A stretch of DNA of 64,000 nucleotides from JANQQN01 sp964519665 (GCA_964519665.1 CAZFIV010000028.1:4398-68397), one strand, 5' to 3'; positions 7,287 through 15,090 are shown, numbered from the stretch's first letter. Notes: generated by a model not told the origin, from the letters alone. Made by a program: numbers and translations.

Positions 7287-7924
7287 TTCGAGGCCTCCGG
7301 GACGGGCCAGATCTCCAGGCCCGCGCGAATGGCGTCCGGGCCACCCTCCGCCGCCGCCATGGCGACGACATAGCCGGCCGTGTCGCCGGCGGACGCCGCC
7401 TCTTGCGCGAGCGCCTCCCAGTAGCGGGACGCAGGGACCTCGGGAGCCTCGCCCGCGTCCGCGTCCGTATCGAGGCGCGCGACGCCGGCGACAAGCGCGG
7501 CGAGGAACGCCCGTCGATCGTCCGCCTCCGCGTCGTCGATCCACACGCTGATGTCGTCAGCGCGCGCGCGCTCGGCAGCCATGGGAGCGAGCCGCGCGGC
7601 GAGCACAACGGCGTCGTCAAGACACGCGATGCTGGGGAGGAGCCAGTCCTCCCACGTCATCACGATGACAGGTGTCGCCGTGACGCCATCGCCGGGATCG
7701 CCGTGATCTTCCTGCCAGTGGATCGAGGCGTCGATCTGCCCGTCGTCGGTGAGCCAGACGTCCTCGGGCCCGTAGCCGCATTCTCGGTAGGCACGGAGTA
7801 GGGCCGCCGCTTCGGTGTCGGCGTACTCGATCCACGGATCGAGCAGGCCGAAGTCAATTCGATAGGCTCGAACCGTCGTCGGCTCTGCCGTGAGCGCCGC
7901 CTGGTGCGTCTTTGATTCGGTCAT
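7283..7924 (-). CDS. acidic hypothetical protein
   Basis: 213 residues, strongly acidic and Ala-rich. The first ~13 residues (MTESKTHQAALTA) and the whole leader copy those of 5927-6502. Residues 25-60 (DTEAAALLRAYRECGYG, DVWLTDDGQID) are like small phage hypothetical proteins. Coupled by GTGA to the metzincin-like gene. Acidic character might suit DNA mimicry, but there is no direct evidence. Confidence 0.7.
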   Translation of the reverse strand: MTESKTHQAALTAEPTTVRAYRIDFGLLDPWIEYADTEAAALLRAYRECGYGPEDVWLTDDGQIDASIHWQEDHGDPGDGVTATPVIVMTWEDWLLPSIACLDDAVVLAARLAPMAAERARADDISVWIDDAEADDRRAFLAALVAGVARLDTDADAGEAPEVPASRYWEALAQEAASAGDTAGYVVAMAAAEGGPDAIRAGLEIWPVPEASK

Positions 7925-8043
7925 TGGGTAGGTCCTTTCGTTGCGGAGCTTGAGCGCTCCCCGCTGCCATCTAGTGGCGGACTAGATGACAGGCGGGAGG
8001 ACTCTAGCGAGGCCCCTCCGAATGTTGCGCATTCGGAGGGGCC
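7925..8043 (-). promoter_or_regulatory. second copy of the leader and double-hairpin cassette
   Basis: Contains the leader GGAGCTTGAGCGCTCC next to the ATG at 7924, an imperfect CATCTAGT/ACTAGATG hairpin, and the GGCCCCTCCGAATG hairpin at 8011-8043. About 70 bp around the second hairpin match 6575-6644, with its loop inverted. The cassette acts as a module boundary and probably combines terminator, promoter and leader. Confidence 0.6.
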
Positions 8044-8089
8044 GAGCCGAGACGGGTCAGGGCCCAGGCGTTAGCGGGAATCGGCGTAG

Positions 8090-8308
8090 TCAAATGCCCG
8101 CTAGACGGTAAGCGCGCCCCAATTTGACACCGCATAGTCTCGCGCACTCCCGCGCATTGGATTCAGCCCGGTCAGCCGTGACGGTGCCGGCCGGTCGCGG
8201 ACCGGGAAGGTCTCGCCACTCCTCCCATACACCGATCAAACTCTCGTATTCCCGCGCAGCTTCAAAAGCGCGCGCGGCCAACTGTCGACAGTCTCTATGC
8301 ATGCTCAT
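8090..8308 (-). CDS. small hypothetical protein
   Basis: 72 residues; start preceded by AGAAGGGACA. Arg/Ala-rich and helical (ARAFEAAREYESL), with three Cys. It lies 12 bases after 8321-8569 and is probably cotranscribed. Function unknown. Confidence 0.55.
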   Translation of the reverse strand: MSMHRDCRQLAARAFEAAREYESLIGVWEEWRDLPGPRPAGTVTADRAESNARECARLCGVKLGRAYRLAGI

Positions 8309-8320
8309 TGTCCCTTCTGC

Positions 8321-8569
8321 TTAGATAGATTCGGGGTCGACGTAGGGCGTGCGCTGGCCGTCGGTGTCGATCCACCAGTCGCCGTCTGCGTCGTAGAGGA
8401 CCACGGCCCGGCCCTGCTCTCGCGCCGTCTCGGCGGCGAGCTCGTACGCGGCGTCGCAGACGTCGCAGGTCTGCAGGCCGGGGATATAGCCGTCATCCCC
8501 GTCGTCGTCCGGGATGACGATCTCGGCGCTCGTGCGCCGCGGAAGCTCTCGCCAGATTTGTGCGGTCAT
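8321..8569 (-). CDS. small acidic hypothetical protein with CxxC
   Basis: 82 residues, starting after CACGAAAGGACC, the leader shared by this region. Residues 33-40 (LQTCDVCDAAYELA) carry a CxxC, followed by VVLYDADGDWWIDTDG. Very acidic; one CxxC is not enough to call a zinc ribbon. Function unknown. Confidence 0.65.
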   Translation of the reverse strand: MTAQIWRELPRRTSAEIVIPDDDGDDGYIPGLQTCDVCDAAYELAAETAREQGRAVVLYDADGDWWIDTDGQRTPYVDPESI

Positions 8570-8609
8570 GTCGTGGGTCCTTTCGTGGTTGTGGTCGGCT
8601 GCTCATCAG

Positions 8610-8819
8610 GCCCGAGGCGCCACCCCCGGACGACGCCCCCCGGCGTTCCGGGGGGCGTTTCGCANNNNNNNNNNNNNNNNNNNNNNNNNNNNNNNNNNNN
8701 NNNNNNNNNNNNNNNNNNNNNNNNNNNNNNNNNNNNNNNNNNNNNNNNNNNNNNNNNNNNNNNNGCCCGAGGCGCCACCCCCGGACGACGCCCCCCGGCG
8801 TTCCGGGGGGCGTTTCGCA
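8610..8819. other. 100-N scaffold gap flanked by identical 55-bp copies
   Basis: Bases 8610-8664 and 8765-8819 are the same 55 bp, with 100 N between. The copy includes a perfect CGCCCCCCGG-CGTT-CCGGGGGGCG hairpin, the likely terminator of the DUF932 gene's neighbour. Identical contig ends either side of a fixed-length gap are the mark of an unmerged overlap, so the real locus probably has one copy and no gap. Confidence 0.85.
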
Positions 8820-8821
8820 TG

Positions 8822-9964
8822 CTATGCGGCGCGGCGGGCCACGTAGGCACCCGCTGCTTCTTCCAGCTCCAGACGACGATCGACGGCGCGACGCTGCGCG
8901 ACGTGCGTGATGCCGTTCGCGACATCCCACGCACTGAGATCGGAGACACCCGCGAGCGCGTCCTTCCATTCCCCCGTGTTGGAGGGAAGGGCCACGCCCC
9001 GCTCGGCCATGACGTCGCGCGCGACATCACGCGCGTCCGTCTTCGTCAAGCCGAAAACGGAGAGTCCGTCGAATTCGCGGAGGGCGTCCTCCGCGACACG
9101 ATCGAGGCACACCGCCATTTGACGGTGCAGGCCCCGGGACCGCGCGATCACGGTCGGGACCGCGTCGCGGAACGCCTGCTCGAGTCGCCGCGGGTCGCCC
9201 ACGTGGTGGAAGCGCCGTGCGTCCTCGCGAGACGCGCTCCGCATGCCGTTGGTGCACGTCAAGCGGTACGTGATCGGCGTGATGCTCGCCGAGCGGTTCC
9301 CGATCTCCCCATTGAGGAGATCAAGGCCCGTTTCCACGACATCACCCACCTTCGCATCGTGCCGCACGACCGAAGCCTCTCCGGGCATCGTCAAGCGAAG
9401 CCCGAAGGAGCGACCGGTTGCCACGGCGCGGACGCGGACGTCGTCCCGCAGCCCGTGGGCTGCGAGAGCGGTGTCAAGCGTCTCGATCACGATCTCGTTG
9501 TCCATCGGCGCGTAGCGATCCGAGAGGAGCGCGCGGACCTCACCGCCAACGGTGCGAACGAGCGCGCCCTGCGACGCGCTTTTTCCAGCGGAGAGGAGTC
9601 CGTGATTCATCAGCTGGATCTGGTATTTCGCGGGGAGCTGGCGGAGATAATCCGACGGCGCCCCGATCCGCTGACACAGGTGCATGAATCCCTGCCGCCG
9701 GAGCGGGAGGGGCCGATCGACGGGCGACGTACGCCCAGGGACCGCAAGCGGCGCGATGGCCGCGCCGCCGTGGAGGGGGCCGAAACCCCATCCGGTGAGA
9801 TCCCCGATCGCAATGTCCTGGACGATGCCGTCAGCCTGGCGCGCTTCGCGGACGATGCGCCATGCATCGTCGAGCGATACGGGCGAGGCGCCGAAGCGAT
9901 GCCAGGTCTCGGCCTGGTCGTCGAGGGTCGTCAGGGGCCGGTGGAGGTCGAGATTATGAGTCAT
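8822..9964 (-). CDS. DUF932 family phage/plasmid protein
   Basis: 380 residues. The pattern matches DUF932 proteins: N-terminal TTLDDQAETWHRFGA, then RALLSDRYAPMDNEIVIETL near residues 155-175, GLRLTMPGEASV, and NSSS-like GNRSASITPITYRLTCTNGM. Members occur in many phages and plasmids, often near recombination genes; biochemical function is unknown. Its leader (GGAGCGATCAAGCTCC then ACGAAAGGACC) is the shared type. Single-gene unit bounded by hairpins. Confidence 0.85.
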   Translation of the reverse strand: MTHNLDLHRPLTTLDDQAETWHRFGASPVSLDDAWRIVREARQADGIVQDIAIGDLTGWGFGPLHGGAAIAPLAVPGRTSPVDRPLPLRRQGFMHLCQRIGAPSDYLRQLPAKYQIQLMNHGLLSAGKSASQGALVRTVGGEVRALLSDRYAPMDNEIVIETLDTALAAHGLRDDVRVRAVATGRSFGLRLTMPGEASVVRHDAKVGDVVETGLDLLNGEIGNRSASITPITYRLTCTNGMRSASREDARRFHHVGDPRRLEQAFRDAVPTVIARSRGLHRQMAVCLDRVAEDALREFDGLSVFGLTKTDARDVARDVMAERGVALPSNTGEWKDALAGVSDLSAWDVANGITHVAQRRAVDRRLELEEAAGAYVARRAA

Positions 9965-10102
9965 TTGATAGGTCCTTTCGTGGAGCTTGATCGCTCCCCG
10001 CGAGAGTCGAGCGCCGCTCGACTCTCGCGGGGAGGGGTCTAGCTACGTCGGAGCCCGGCTCCCACCTACCCCGGAGCCCGGCTCCGGGGTAGGTGGGGAG
10101 AG
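9965..10102 (-). promoter_or_regulatory. leader plus two strong hairpins
   Basis: From the ATG outward: leader variant, then a 17-bp hairpin CCCCGCGAGAGTCGAGC-GGC-complement (about 10003-10036), then a hairpin of 18 bp or more built on CCCACCTACCCCGGAGCC (about 10062-10102). GGAGCCCGGCTCC also occurs twice as a direct repeat. The outer hairpin lies just after the stop of 10110-10406 and is its likely terminator. Confidence 0.6.
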
Positions 10103-10109
10103 GGCTAGG

Positions 10110-10406
10110 TCACCCGTACAGCCCGGCACCGTCGCACTCGTCGCAGTAGTCGGGTCGACAGCCGGGGTAGCCGCACGGGACATAGCGAGGTCGCCGACGC
10201 GGGCGTGACCGCGTGGGCGGGTCGCTTTCCGTGGCGCAAATCGCCACGCCGTCCCCCGTCCACAGCACACGTACCACGCGTGCCGTCCAGGATTTCCCGC
10301 TGCGGGTGGTGATCGTGACCGTATCCCCAAGAGACACGGTCTCCGAGGAGACGCGCGCGCCCCAAGAGCCATCGCGAAGGCGCGCGGGAGAAGCGTTCAG
10401 AGTCAT
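10110..10406 (-). CDS. small protein with SH3-like domain and Cys-rich tail
   Basis: 98 residues from the ATG at 10406, preceded by GAAAGGACTACCACG; an upstream extension lacks a ribosome site. Residues 20-55 (SLGDTVTITTRSGKSWTARVVRVLW) look like a small beta-barrel of SH3/KOW type. The C-terminus CGYPGCRPDYCDECDGAG has four Cys that could form a zinc knuckle. A nucleic-acid or protein adaptor is plausible but unproven. Confidence 0.65.
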   Translation of the reverse strand: MTLNASPARLRDGSWGARVSSETVSLGDTVTITTRSGKSWTARVVRVLWTGDGVAICATESDPPTRSRPRRRPRYVPCGYPGCRPDYCDECDGAGLYG

Positions 10407-10885
10407 CGTGGTAGTCCTTTCCTGGGAATCTCCAGAAGATCGGGCGCGATCTCCTGTGCTCAAGAGCCCCAGGGGGCCCCCGATCCGTGCGATCGGGGGC
10501 CCGAGGGACCATCGAATCTGTCGATTCCACCGGAGAGCCTAATTCGATTGTCAAAGAACGAGCGGGAGGGCGAAAACCGGGGAAAACCGCCGGGATCGGC
10601 GCCGCCGCGGCCCCCGCTGTCTCCCGGGAACCGTAGGTTAGACTCCGGCGGTCCGAATGTATTCAACATTCGGATAAAAAAATCGTAAATTCCCGAAATC
10701 ATTGAGCTTTTTCGTTTGGGGTCGATCCGCCAAGATCCGCGAATTCCTGGACCAGACGCCCGGTCCAGACCGGCGAAAATCCCGATTTTTGGGGACTCCG
10801 CCCGATCCCGCTCGATCGGCGCCGATCCGCGCTAGGCTACCGCTTTCCGGCGCCCGATCGGCGCCGATCGGAAGGAGATCCGCGA
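10407..10885. promoter_or_regulatory. divergent intergenic region with hairpin, TTGACA and palindromic operators
   Basis: About 480 bp without a credible gene. It holds a 12-bp hairpin GGGCCCCCGATC-CGTGC-complement (~10476-10504), a minus-strand TTGACA near 10550, a TCCGAATGT/ACATTCGGA inverted repeat near 10650 and two GATCGGCGCCGATC palindromes next to the plus-strand gene. It probably drives both flanking genes. Confidence 0.5.
10814..10870 (+). promoter_or_regulatory. paired palindromic operator-like sites
   Basis: GATCGGCGCCGATC (10814-10827) and CGATCGGCGCCGATCG (10855-10870) are perfect palindromes about 41 bp apart centre to centre. TAGGCT, a possible -10, lies between them at 10833, and the ribosome site GAAGGAG of 10886 follows directly. 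The layout suits a dimeric repressor binding both sides of a promoter. Confidence 0.55.
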
Positions 10886-11290
10886 ATGAAAGTAGAATTG
10901 ACCCTCGCGTTGCCCGGTCGGGAAGGCGAGAAACGCCACGTCACCGTGTTCGTGTCGCACGTCGCGGCCTACTGGGAGACCGAGATCGGCGTGGAAGCGC
11001 GCCCAGGCATCGAGGCCAGCGGCCCGTCGCAGCTCTACCGTTTCACGGGAGACGTGACCGCGCTCCCCGTGACGCGCATCCTGCTCACGGGTGTCCGTGA
11101 TCCCATCGACGTCAGCGAAAGCTACGAAGACGTCGGGCGTCTCTTCGAGGAGGCCCTCGAAGTCTTCTTCGAGGAAGACGACGAAGACGCGCCGGACGAG
11201 GACTTCGAAGACGAAGGCGAAGACACCGGCGGCCTTCGCGTCGTTCCCCAGCCAACGCCTCCGGGAGCCGAAGAGCTGCTGAAACGCTGA
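10886..11290 (+). CDS. acidic hypothetical protein behind palindromic operators
   Basis: 134 residues; strong Shine-Dalgarno GAAGGAG nine bases before the ATG. Residues 1-80 look like a beta-rich domain (VELTLALPGREGEKRHVTVFVS). Residues 88-120 are almost all Asp and Glu (FFEEDDEDAPDEDF), then a Pro-rich tail. An acidic tail of this kind is common in proteins competing with DNA, but no family is recognised. First gene of a plus-strand unit running to 12507. Confidence 0.7.
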   Translation: MKVELTLALPGREGEKRHVTVFVSHVAAYWETEIGVEARPGIEASGPSQLYRFTGDVTALPVTRILLTGVRDPIDVSESYEDVGRLFEEALEVFFEEDDEDAPDEDFEDEGEDTGGLRVVPQPTPPGAEELLKR

Positions 11291-11295
11291 GTTTG

Positions 11296-11319
11296 ACTCC
11301 TGGCCTCCGGCCAGGTAGT
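11296..11319 (+). promoter_or_regulatory. possible promoter with palindromic 17-bp spacer
   Basis: TTGACT, 17 bases (CCTGGCCTCCGGCCAGG, itself a hairpin), then TAGTGG. It could be a sigma-70-type promoter with an operator in the spacer, or a hairpin terminating 10886-11290. A similar arrangement occurs near 36235. Confidence 0.35.
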
Positions 11320-11433
11320 GGTGAACTAACCACTGACAACGCCCCGGAGCGCCGGTGCGGGGGAGAGGGCGGGCCGATTCGTGTCGGGTCGCCTTTTCTT
11401 TGCGCGGTGGCCGGGGCTCCCGAAGGAGACGAC

Positions 11434-12102
11434 ATGGCGCCGATTGATGCCGACGAGGAATCCCTCCAGTACGACCCGATCGAGCCCGTCGATCCCGGCC
11501 CGCTCGTGGCCGCGCGCTACAGCAGCGACCCCAAGAAACACGTACACCCCAAGGAGACCGACCCCATGCCGAAGACCTCGACCATCAGTGACTGGTGCCG
11601 CGACGTGCACGACATCGCCGCAACGAAGGGCTGGTGGCCCGCAGCGCGCTCGGAAGAGCAATGCGAGACCAACCACAAGCTAGCGTTGATTGCGCTTCGC
11701 CACCTCGAGCTATCGCAAGACCTGGAGGACGTCCGCGCCGGGAGGCCGCGGCGGCGCCGATGCCGATCCCGGCGGTCCGCCGCGACCGCGCGGATGGCCT
11801 TGGCGCACCGGCTCTCGGACGCCGACAAGGAACACCTCGCCAAGCTCGCGCTCATCCACAGCGAAGTCTCCGAAGCGGTCGAAGCTGTTTTGGAGCGCCG
11901 GCTCGATATCGAAGGCGGTACTCCCCAAGGGAGCAGCAAAGTCATCAGCAAGCCTGAAGGCGCCGTCGTCGAGCTGGCCGATGTCGTGATCCGCATCATG
12001 GACTGGTGCGCACGCTGGGGCCTCAACCTGGAGAAGGCGATGACGCTGAAGGTCGCCTACAACTCGCAGCGTCGGCACCGCCACGGAGGGAAGCTCGCGT
12101 GA
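11434..12102 (+). CDS. MazG-like nucleotide pyrophosphohydrolase
   Basis: 222 residues from the ATG at 11434 (GAAGGAG upstream); an in-frame ATG at 11566, also with a good ribosome site, would drop an acidic 44-residue extension. The C-terminal half has the all-alpha NTP-PPase pattern: LALIHSEVSEAVEAVLE followed by EGAVVELADVVIRIMDWCARWG, where the ExxE and ExxD-type acidic pairs bind Mg. MazG-type enzymes hydrolyse NTPs to NMP and pyrophosphate; phage copies are thought to alter nucleotide or alarmone pools. An Arg-rich insert (~105-115) is unusual. Confidence 0.75.
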   Translation: MAPIDADEESLQYDPIEPVDPGPLVAARYSSDPKKHVHPKETDPMPKTSTISDWCRDVHDIAATKGWWPAARSEEQCETNHKLALIALRHLELSQDLEDVRAGRPRRRRCRSRRSAATARMALAHRLSDADKEHLAKLALIHSEVSEAVEAVLERRLDIEGGTPQGSSKVISKPEGAVVELADVVIRIMDWCARWGLNLEKAMTLKVAYNSQRRHRHGGKLA

Positions 12103-12278
12103 ACCAGGAGTTCGCGGTGTGGCACATCGACCTTGCTGATGGCACCTCCGTGAACTTCGAAATCGACGGCCGCGTCGTCCTCACGGATCGAGACGGCGCC
12201 GTCATTCAGCTCGACGCTTCCCCTGCGTTCGAGCTTCTCCACGCGTTGCTGACCCACTTTGCCGACGTGCGGAAATGA
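12099..12278 (+). CDS. small hypothetical protein
   Basis: 59 residues, GTG start overlapping the MazG-like stop, with GGAGGG upstream. Beta-rich composition (VNFEIDGRVVLTDRDGAVIQL). Coupled by ATGA to the following mini-gene. Function unknown. Confidence 0.65.
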   Translation: MNQEFAVWHIDLADGTSVNFEIDGRVVLTDRDGAVIQLDASPAFELLHALLTHFADVRK

Positions 12279-12507
12279 AGCGGCGACCTGCAACGGGCGG
12301 CTGCGAAGACTGGGATGGCGTGCCTCTCGACGGCCTGCCGNNNNNNNNNNNNNNNNNNNNNNNNNNNNNNNNNNNNNNNNNNNNNNNNNNNNNNNNNNNN
12401 NNNNNNNNNNNNNNNNNNNNNNNNNNNNNNNNNNNNNNNNACCTGCAACGGGCGGCTGCGAAGACTGGGATGGCGTGCCTCTCGACGGCCTGCCGACCAC
12501 GTTCTAG
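12275..12507 (+). CDS. very small gene interrupted by a scaffold gap
   Basis: The ATG overlaps the previous stop (ATGA). The frame is broken by 100 N whose flanks are identical. With the duplicate collapsed, the gene encodes only 25 residues: MKRRPATGGCEDWDG followed by VPLDGLPTTF. It would be the last product of the plus-strand unit, ending head to head with 12504-12767. The peptide may be real, but its size makes this uncertain. Confidence 0.4.
12286..12495. other. 100-N scaffold gap flanked by identical 55-bp copies
   Basis: Bases 12286-12340 equal 12441-12495, separated by N at 12341-12440. This is the same 55-bp signature as the first gap, so the overlap length is an assembler property and the gap is probably not real sequence. 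Confidence 0.85.
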
Positions 12508-12767
12508 TCGTCGACTATCGGGAGCAGAAAAGCGAGCAGCTTCGCAGCAGGCATGGGGACGTCGACGACCCTAGGCGGGTCCTGGAAAAGATGGACGCGG
12601 TAGTACGCGTCCGTCACCTCCACATGCGTTCCGTTGGGCAGTCGAAGAGACTTGCCGGACAGGATGTCGACACGTTCGACGCGCCCTACGCCTTCGAGCG
12701 TATGCCCTCTCCTGACAGTCTCTTGCGCGGGTTCTAGTTCCGCCGGGACGCTTTTTGTTGACGACAC
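12504..12767 (-). CDS. small hypothetical protein after the methyltransferase
   Basis: 87 residues. The GTG at 12767 is chosen because AAGGAGG sits five bases upstream and the frame follows the FkbM stop at once. Beta-rich (VERVDILSGKSLRLPNGTHVEV), ending LLAFLLPIVDD. Its stop meets the convergent mini-gene stop. Last gene of the sugar/methyl cassette; function unknown. Confidence 0.65.
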   Translation of the reverse strand: MSSTKSVPAELEPAQETVRRGHTLEGVGRVERVDILSGKSLRLPNGTHVEVTDAYYRVHLFQDPPRVVDVPMPAAKLLAFLLPIVDD

Positions 12768-12778
12768 GTAGACCTCCT

Positions 12779-13456
12779 TCAGCGGTTCTCCGCGGGGACG
12801 AAGGTGTGCATCGGCGTAGCGCCCGTCGTGCTGTACCAGACGTAGTCCAGCGGAAGACGCTTGAGCCAAGATCCCGGGTTGGGAGGCGTGTGCGTGTCTT
12901 CGATGGCGACGATGGGGCGGTAGTTGCTGAGAAAGGAGGACCCCCCGAGGAGGGCAGCCTCTTCCATTCCTTCGATGTCGAGCTTGACGAGCGCAACGCC
13001 GGTGCGGAACTCCAACGCGTCGAGCCGCTGTCCCGGTAGACCGTCGAGATCGAAGAGGACGCGCGACATCCCCGTGTTGTCGTCGTGTTCGCAGACAGAG
13101 CAGAAAGGATCCCCGGCCCCGACCGCCGTGTGCACCGCCCACTTGAGGGGCAATGCGTCGCCAGGATGCGGGCGGTAGAGGTTCTGCACGAGACACCGGT
13201 AGAGATCCGGGTGCGCTTCGAACGCGGCCACAGGGCGCCGACAGACGCGATGGAAGAAGACGGCGTGGTTGCCGACGTGGGCGCCCACGTCGAGGACCCA
13301 TTGCTTCGGCGGACGCTTCTCGAGGAGATGTCGGCAGCTCTCGAGGAACGGGCGCTCGTAGAAACCCGCTCGCCGCTGCTGCCGGGCGACGTGATCGTCC
13401 TTCCAGTGCTCGAAGACGAAGCGGGTGCCCTGGTAGTCGACCTCGACGAGGGTCAC
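12779..13456 (-). CDS. FkbM-family SAM-dependent methyltransferase
   Basis: 225 residues; GTG at 13456 overlaps the glycosyltransferase stop (GTGA). SAM-binding motif I is WVLDVGAHVGNHAVFF, followed by AAFEAHPDLYRCL (acidic end of beta 2) and the family hallmark LVKLDIEGMEEAALLGG. FkbM enzymes typically O-methylate sugars or small-molecule hydroxyls. With two glycosyltransferases in the same operon, methylation of a glycan on the virion or host surface is a likely role. Confidence 0.85.
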   Translation of the reverse strand: MTLVEVDYQGTRFVFEHWKDDHVARQQRRAGFYERPFLESCRHLLEKRPPKQWVLDVGAHVGNHAVFFHRVCRRPVAAFEAHPDLYRCLVQNLYRPHPGDALPLKWAVHTAVGAGDPFCSVCEHDDNTGMSRVLFDLDGLPGQRLDALEFRTGVALVKLDIEGMEEAALLGGSSFLSNYRPIVAIEDTHTPPNPGSWLKRLPLDYVWYSTTGATPMHTFVPAENR

Positions 13457-14187
13457 GAATCCTCCAGCGTGTAGACGGCGCGATGCGTGGCCATGGGATT
13501 CATCACCGACGGGTGGCGCCCGTGGCGGATGAGCGAGCGCCGCGGCTGGGCAAGGACAATCCCGGCCCGGGCCCAGCGCCGGCTGACCTGCTCCCAAACG
13601 CCCGAGCCGAGCTGCGGGTGCCTGCGCCAGCGGCGGGGCGGGACGGCGTTGACGCGGTACTCCAACACGTCAAGCAAGCGCCGCGTACCGTAGAAGGCGC
13701 TGTCCGCCCAGGACGAGAGCCGAAAGTCGTCCACGCAGCCGGGAGAGCGTCGCCACTCCTGGGCACGGAGCCCCCAGCAATGGTCCCGCCCGTCGCGGCG
13801 GACGTGGAGCCCGTCTGCGCTGCTGTGGCGAAGAACCGACTCGGCGCGCGCGACGAAGTCAGGCACAAGCGCGAAGTCGTCGTCAAGCATGAGAACGCGG
13901 TCGTACGTAGGGATCCGACGCGCCATCCGGAAAAGGCGCGTAACGCGCGTCCAGTAGTGCTGCTTCCCTCCCGGAGAGCCTGCGAAGTGCCCACAGCCCC
14001 AGGTCACCGGATGCTCCGCGGTGAGTTCGTCCAGAATGGGCTCGACGTAGTCGTCGTCCCCGCCGTCCTGAACGACCAGGATCGTCGGGTGCGCGATCTC
14101 CCGCAGAACGTCCTGGAGGACCGCTCGAAGCGGCCCCGGGCGCTCACACGTCGGGATGAGAACCACGGTATGGAGGTCACGCGCCAT
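13453..14187 (-). CDS. glycosyltransferase, GT-A fold
   Basis: 244 residues from the ATG at 14187. It opens with LHTVVLIPTCERPGPLRAVL, the nucleotide-sugar-binding start of GT2-like enzymes. The metal-binding DxD is present as VLMLDDDFALVPD. Middle region GSPGGKQHYWTRV and C-terminal WEQVSRRW fit a small transferase. It overlaps the next glycosyltransferase and the FkbM gene. No membrane segment; donor and acceptor cannot be predicted. Confidence 0.8.
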   Translation of the reverse strand: MARDLHTVVLIPTCERPGPLRAVLQDVLREIAHPTILVVQDGGDDDYVEPILDELTAEHPVTWGCGHFAGSPGGKQHYWTRVTRLFRMARRIPTYDRVLMLDDDFALVPDFVARAESVLRHSSADGLHVRRDGRDHCWGLRAQEWRRSPGCVDDFRLSSWADSAFYGTRRLLDVLEYRVNAVPPRRWRRHPQLGSGVWEQVSRRWARAGIVLAQPRRSLIRHGRHPSVMNPMATHRAVYTLEDS

Positions 14188-14980
14188 GGTGAGTCCACGC
14201 CTTCGGGCCTCGCTGAAGCGCCTGGCGCTCGCCTTCGCGGTTGCCCGCGGCCCAGATTGTGGGTGCCGACGCCGGCAGAAGGTACGTGAGCCATTTCTCT
14301 GGCTTGGGCGTCGTAAAGAGCCCGACGCCCGCGTTTTGCGCCCAGCACGCGAGATGGAGATCTGCGCAGTTGCGCGGGCTCTGAAAGTCGAGGTTCCAGA
14401 ACTCCGGCGAGAGGTCGTCGGTCCGGAACGCCAGACAGCCCGTGCCCAGCACATGGGCTGGCTCGAAAAGCGTGCGGGCTCCGCCCAGGCATGCGCGCAC
14501 GCGCGTCCGGCACGCGCGCATGTCGTCGTGGGGCGGTTTCAAGTCGTAGCCGTGAGCGCCGATCATGATCTTGCTGTTCGGATTGCGTCGATCGAGGGTC
14601 ACGCCGGCTCGCTGGCCGAAGTACCACTTCCACATGCAATCCGCGTAGTTCCGCGGGTAGAGAAGGTCGTCGTCGCACGTGAGGATCAGGCGACCCAAGC
14701 CGCTCCGCGCATGCAGGTAGCCGCGCAGGAGCGGATCGAACTTCGCGCCGTCGCCGAGCCACGAGGGCGCCGACCAGACCCACAGGTGATCGCGCCCTGG
14801 GAAGCTGTCATGGAGCGCGCGAGCCCGCAGGTAGCGCTCCTGGCCGCTCTCTTGTCCATCGGCGTTGTCGATCGTGACGTGCAGCTCGTGCACTTGGGGG
14901 AGCAAACTGGCGATGGCCTTCCGCGCGGCCTCGACCCTTTGGGGAACCGTCGCCATCAAGGCGATGATCTCTCTCTGCAT
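14177..14980 (-). CDS. glycosyltransferase, GT2-like
   Basis: 267 residues; ATG preceded by GAAGAGGTCCC. The N-terminus REIIALMATVPQRV followed by SLLPQVHELHVTIDN is typical of family-2-like transferases. The DxD equivalent is LILTCDDDLLYPRNY. Seven Cys in the C-terminal half may be structural. First gene of the 12504-14980 cassette, so likely to add the first sugar of whatever is modified. Confidence 0.8.
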   Translation of the reverse strand: MQREIIALMATVPQRVEAARKAIASLLPQVHELHVTIDNADGQESGQERYLRARALHDSFPGRDHLWVWSAPSWLGDGAKFDPLLRGYLHARSGLGRLILTCDDDLLYPRNYADCMWKWYFGQRAGVTLDRRNPNSKIMIGAHGYDLKPPHDDMRACRTRVRACLGGARTLFEPAHVLGTGCLAFRTDDLSPEFWNLDFQSPRNCADLHLACWAQNAGVGLFTTPKPEKWLTYLLPASAPTIWAAGNREGERQALQRGPKAWTHHGA

Positions 14981-15090
14981 GGGACCTCTTCGGTGGTAGT
15001 ACCGGACTACCCGAAGAGCCGTCGCCTGTCGAGCGGATGCGGATGGGCCGTCAGAAGATGGCGGGGATCACGCCCAAGTCCCGCAACAAG

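Noticed and set aside
10460..10702. 80-residue minus-strand open frame
   Set aside because: Pro/Gly/Arg-rich, no ribosome site, lies over hairpins and promoter-like sequence between divergent genes.
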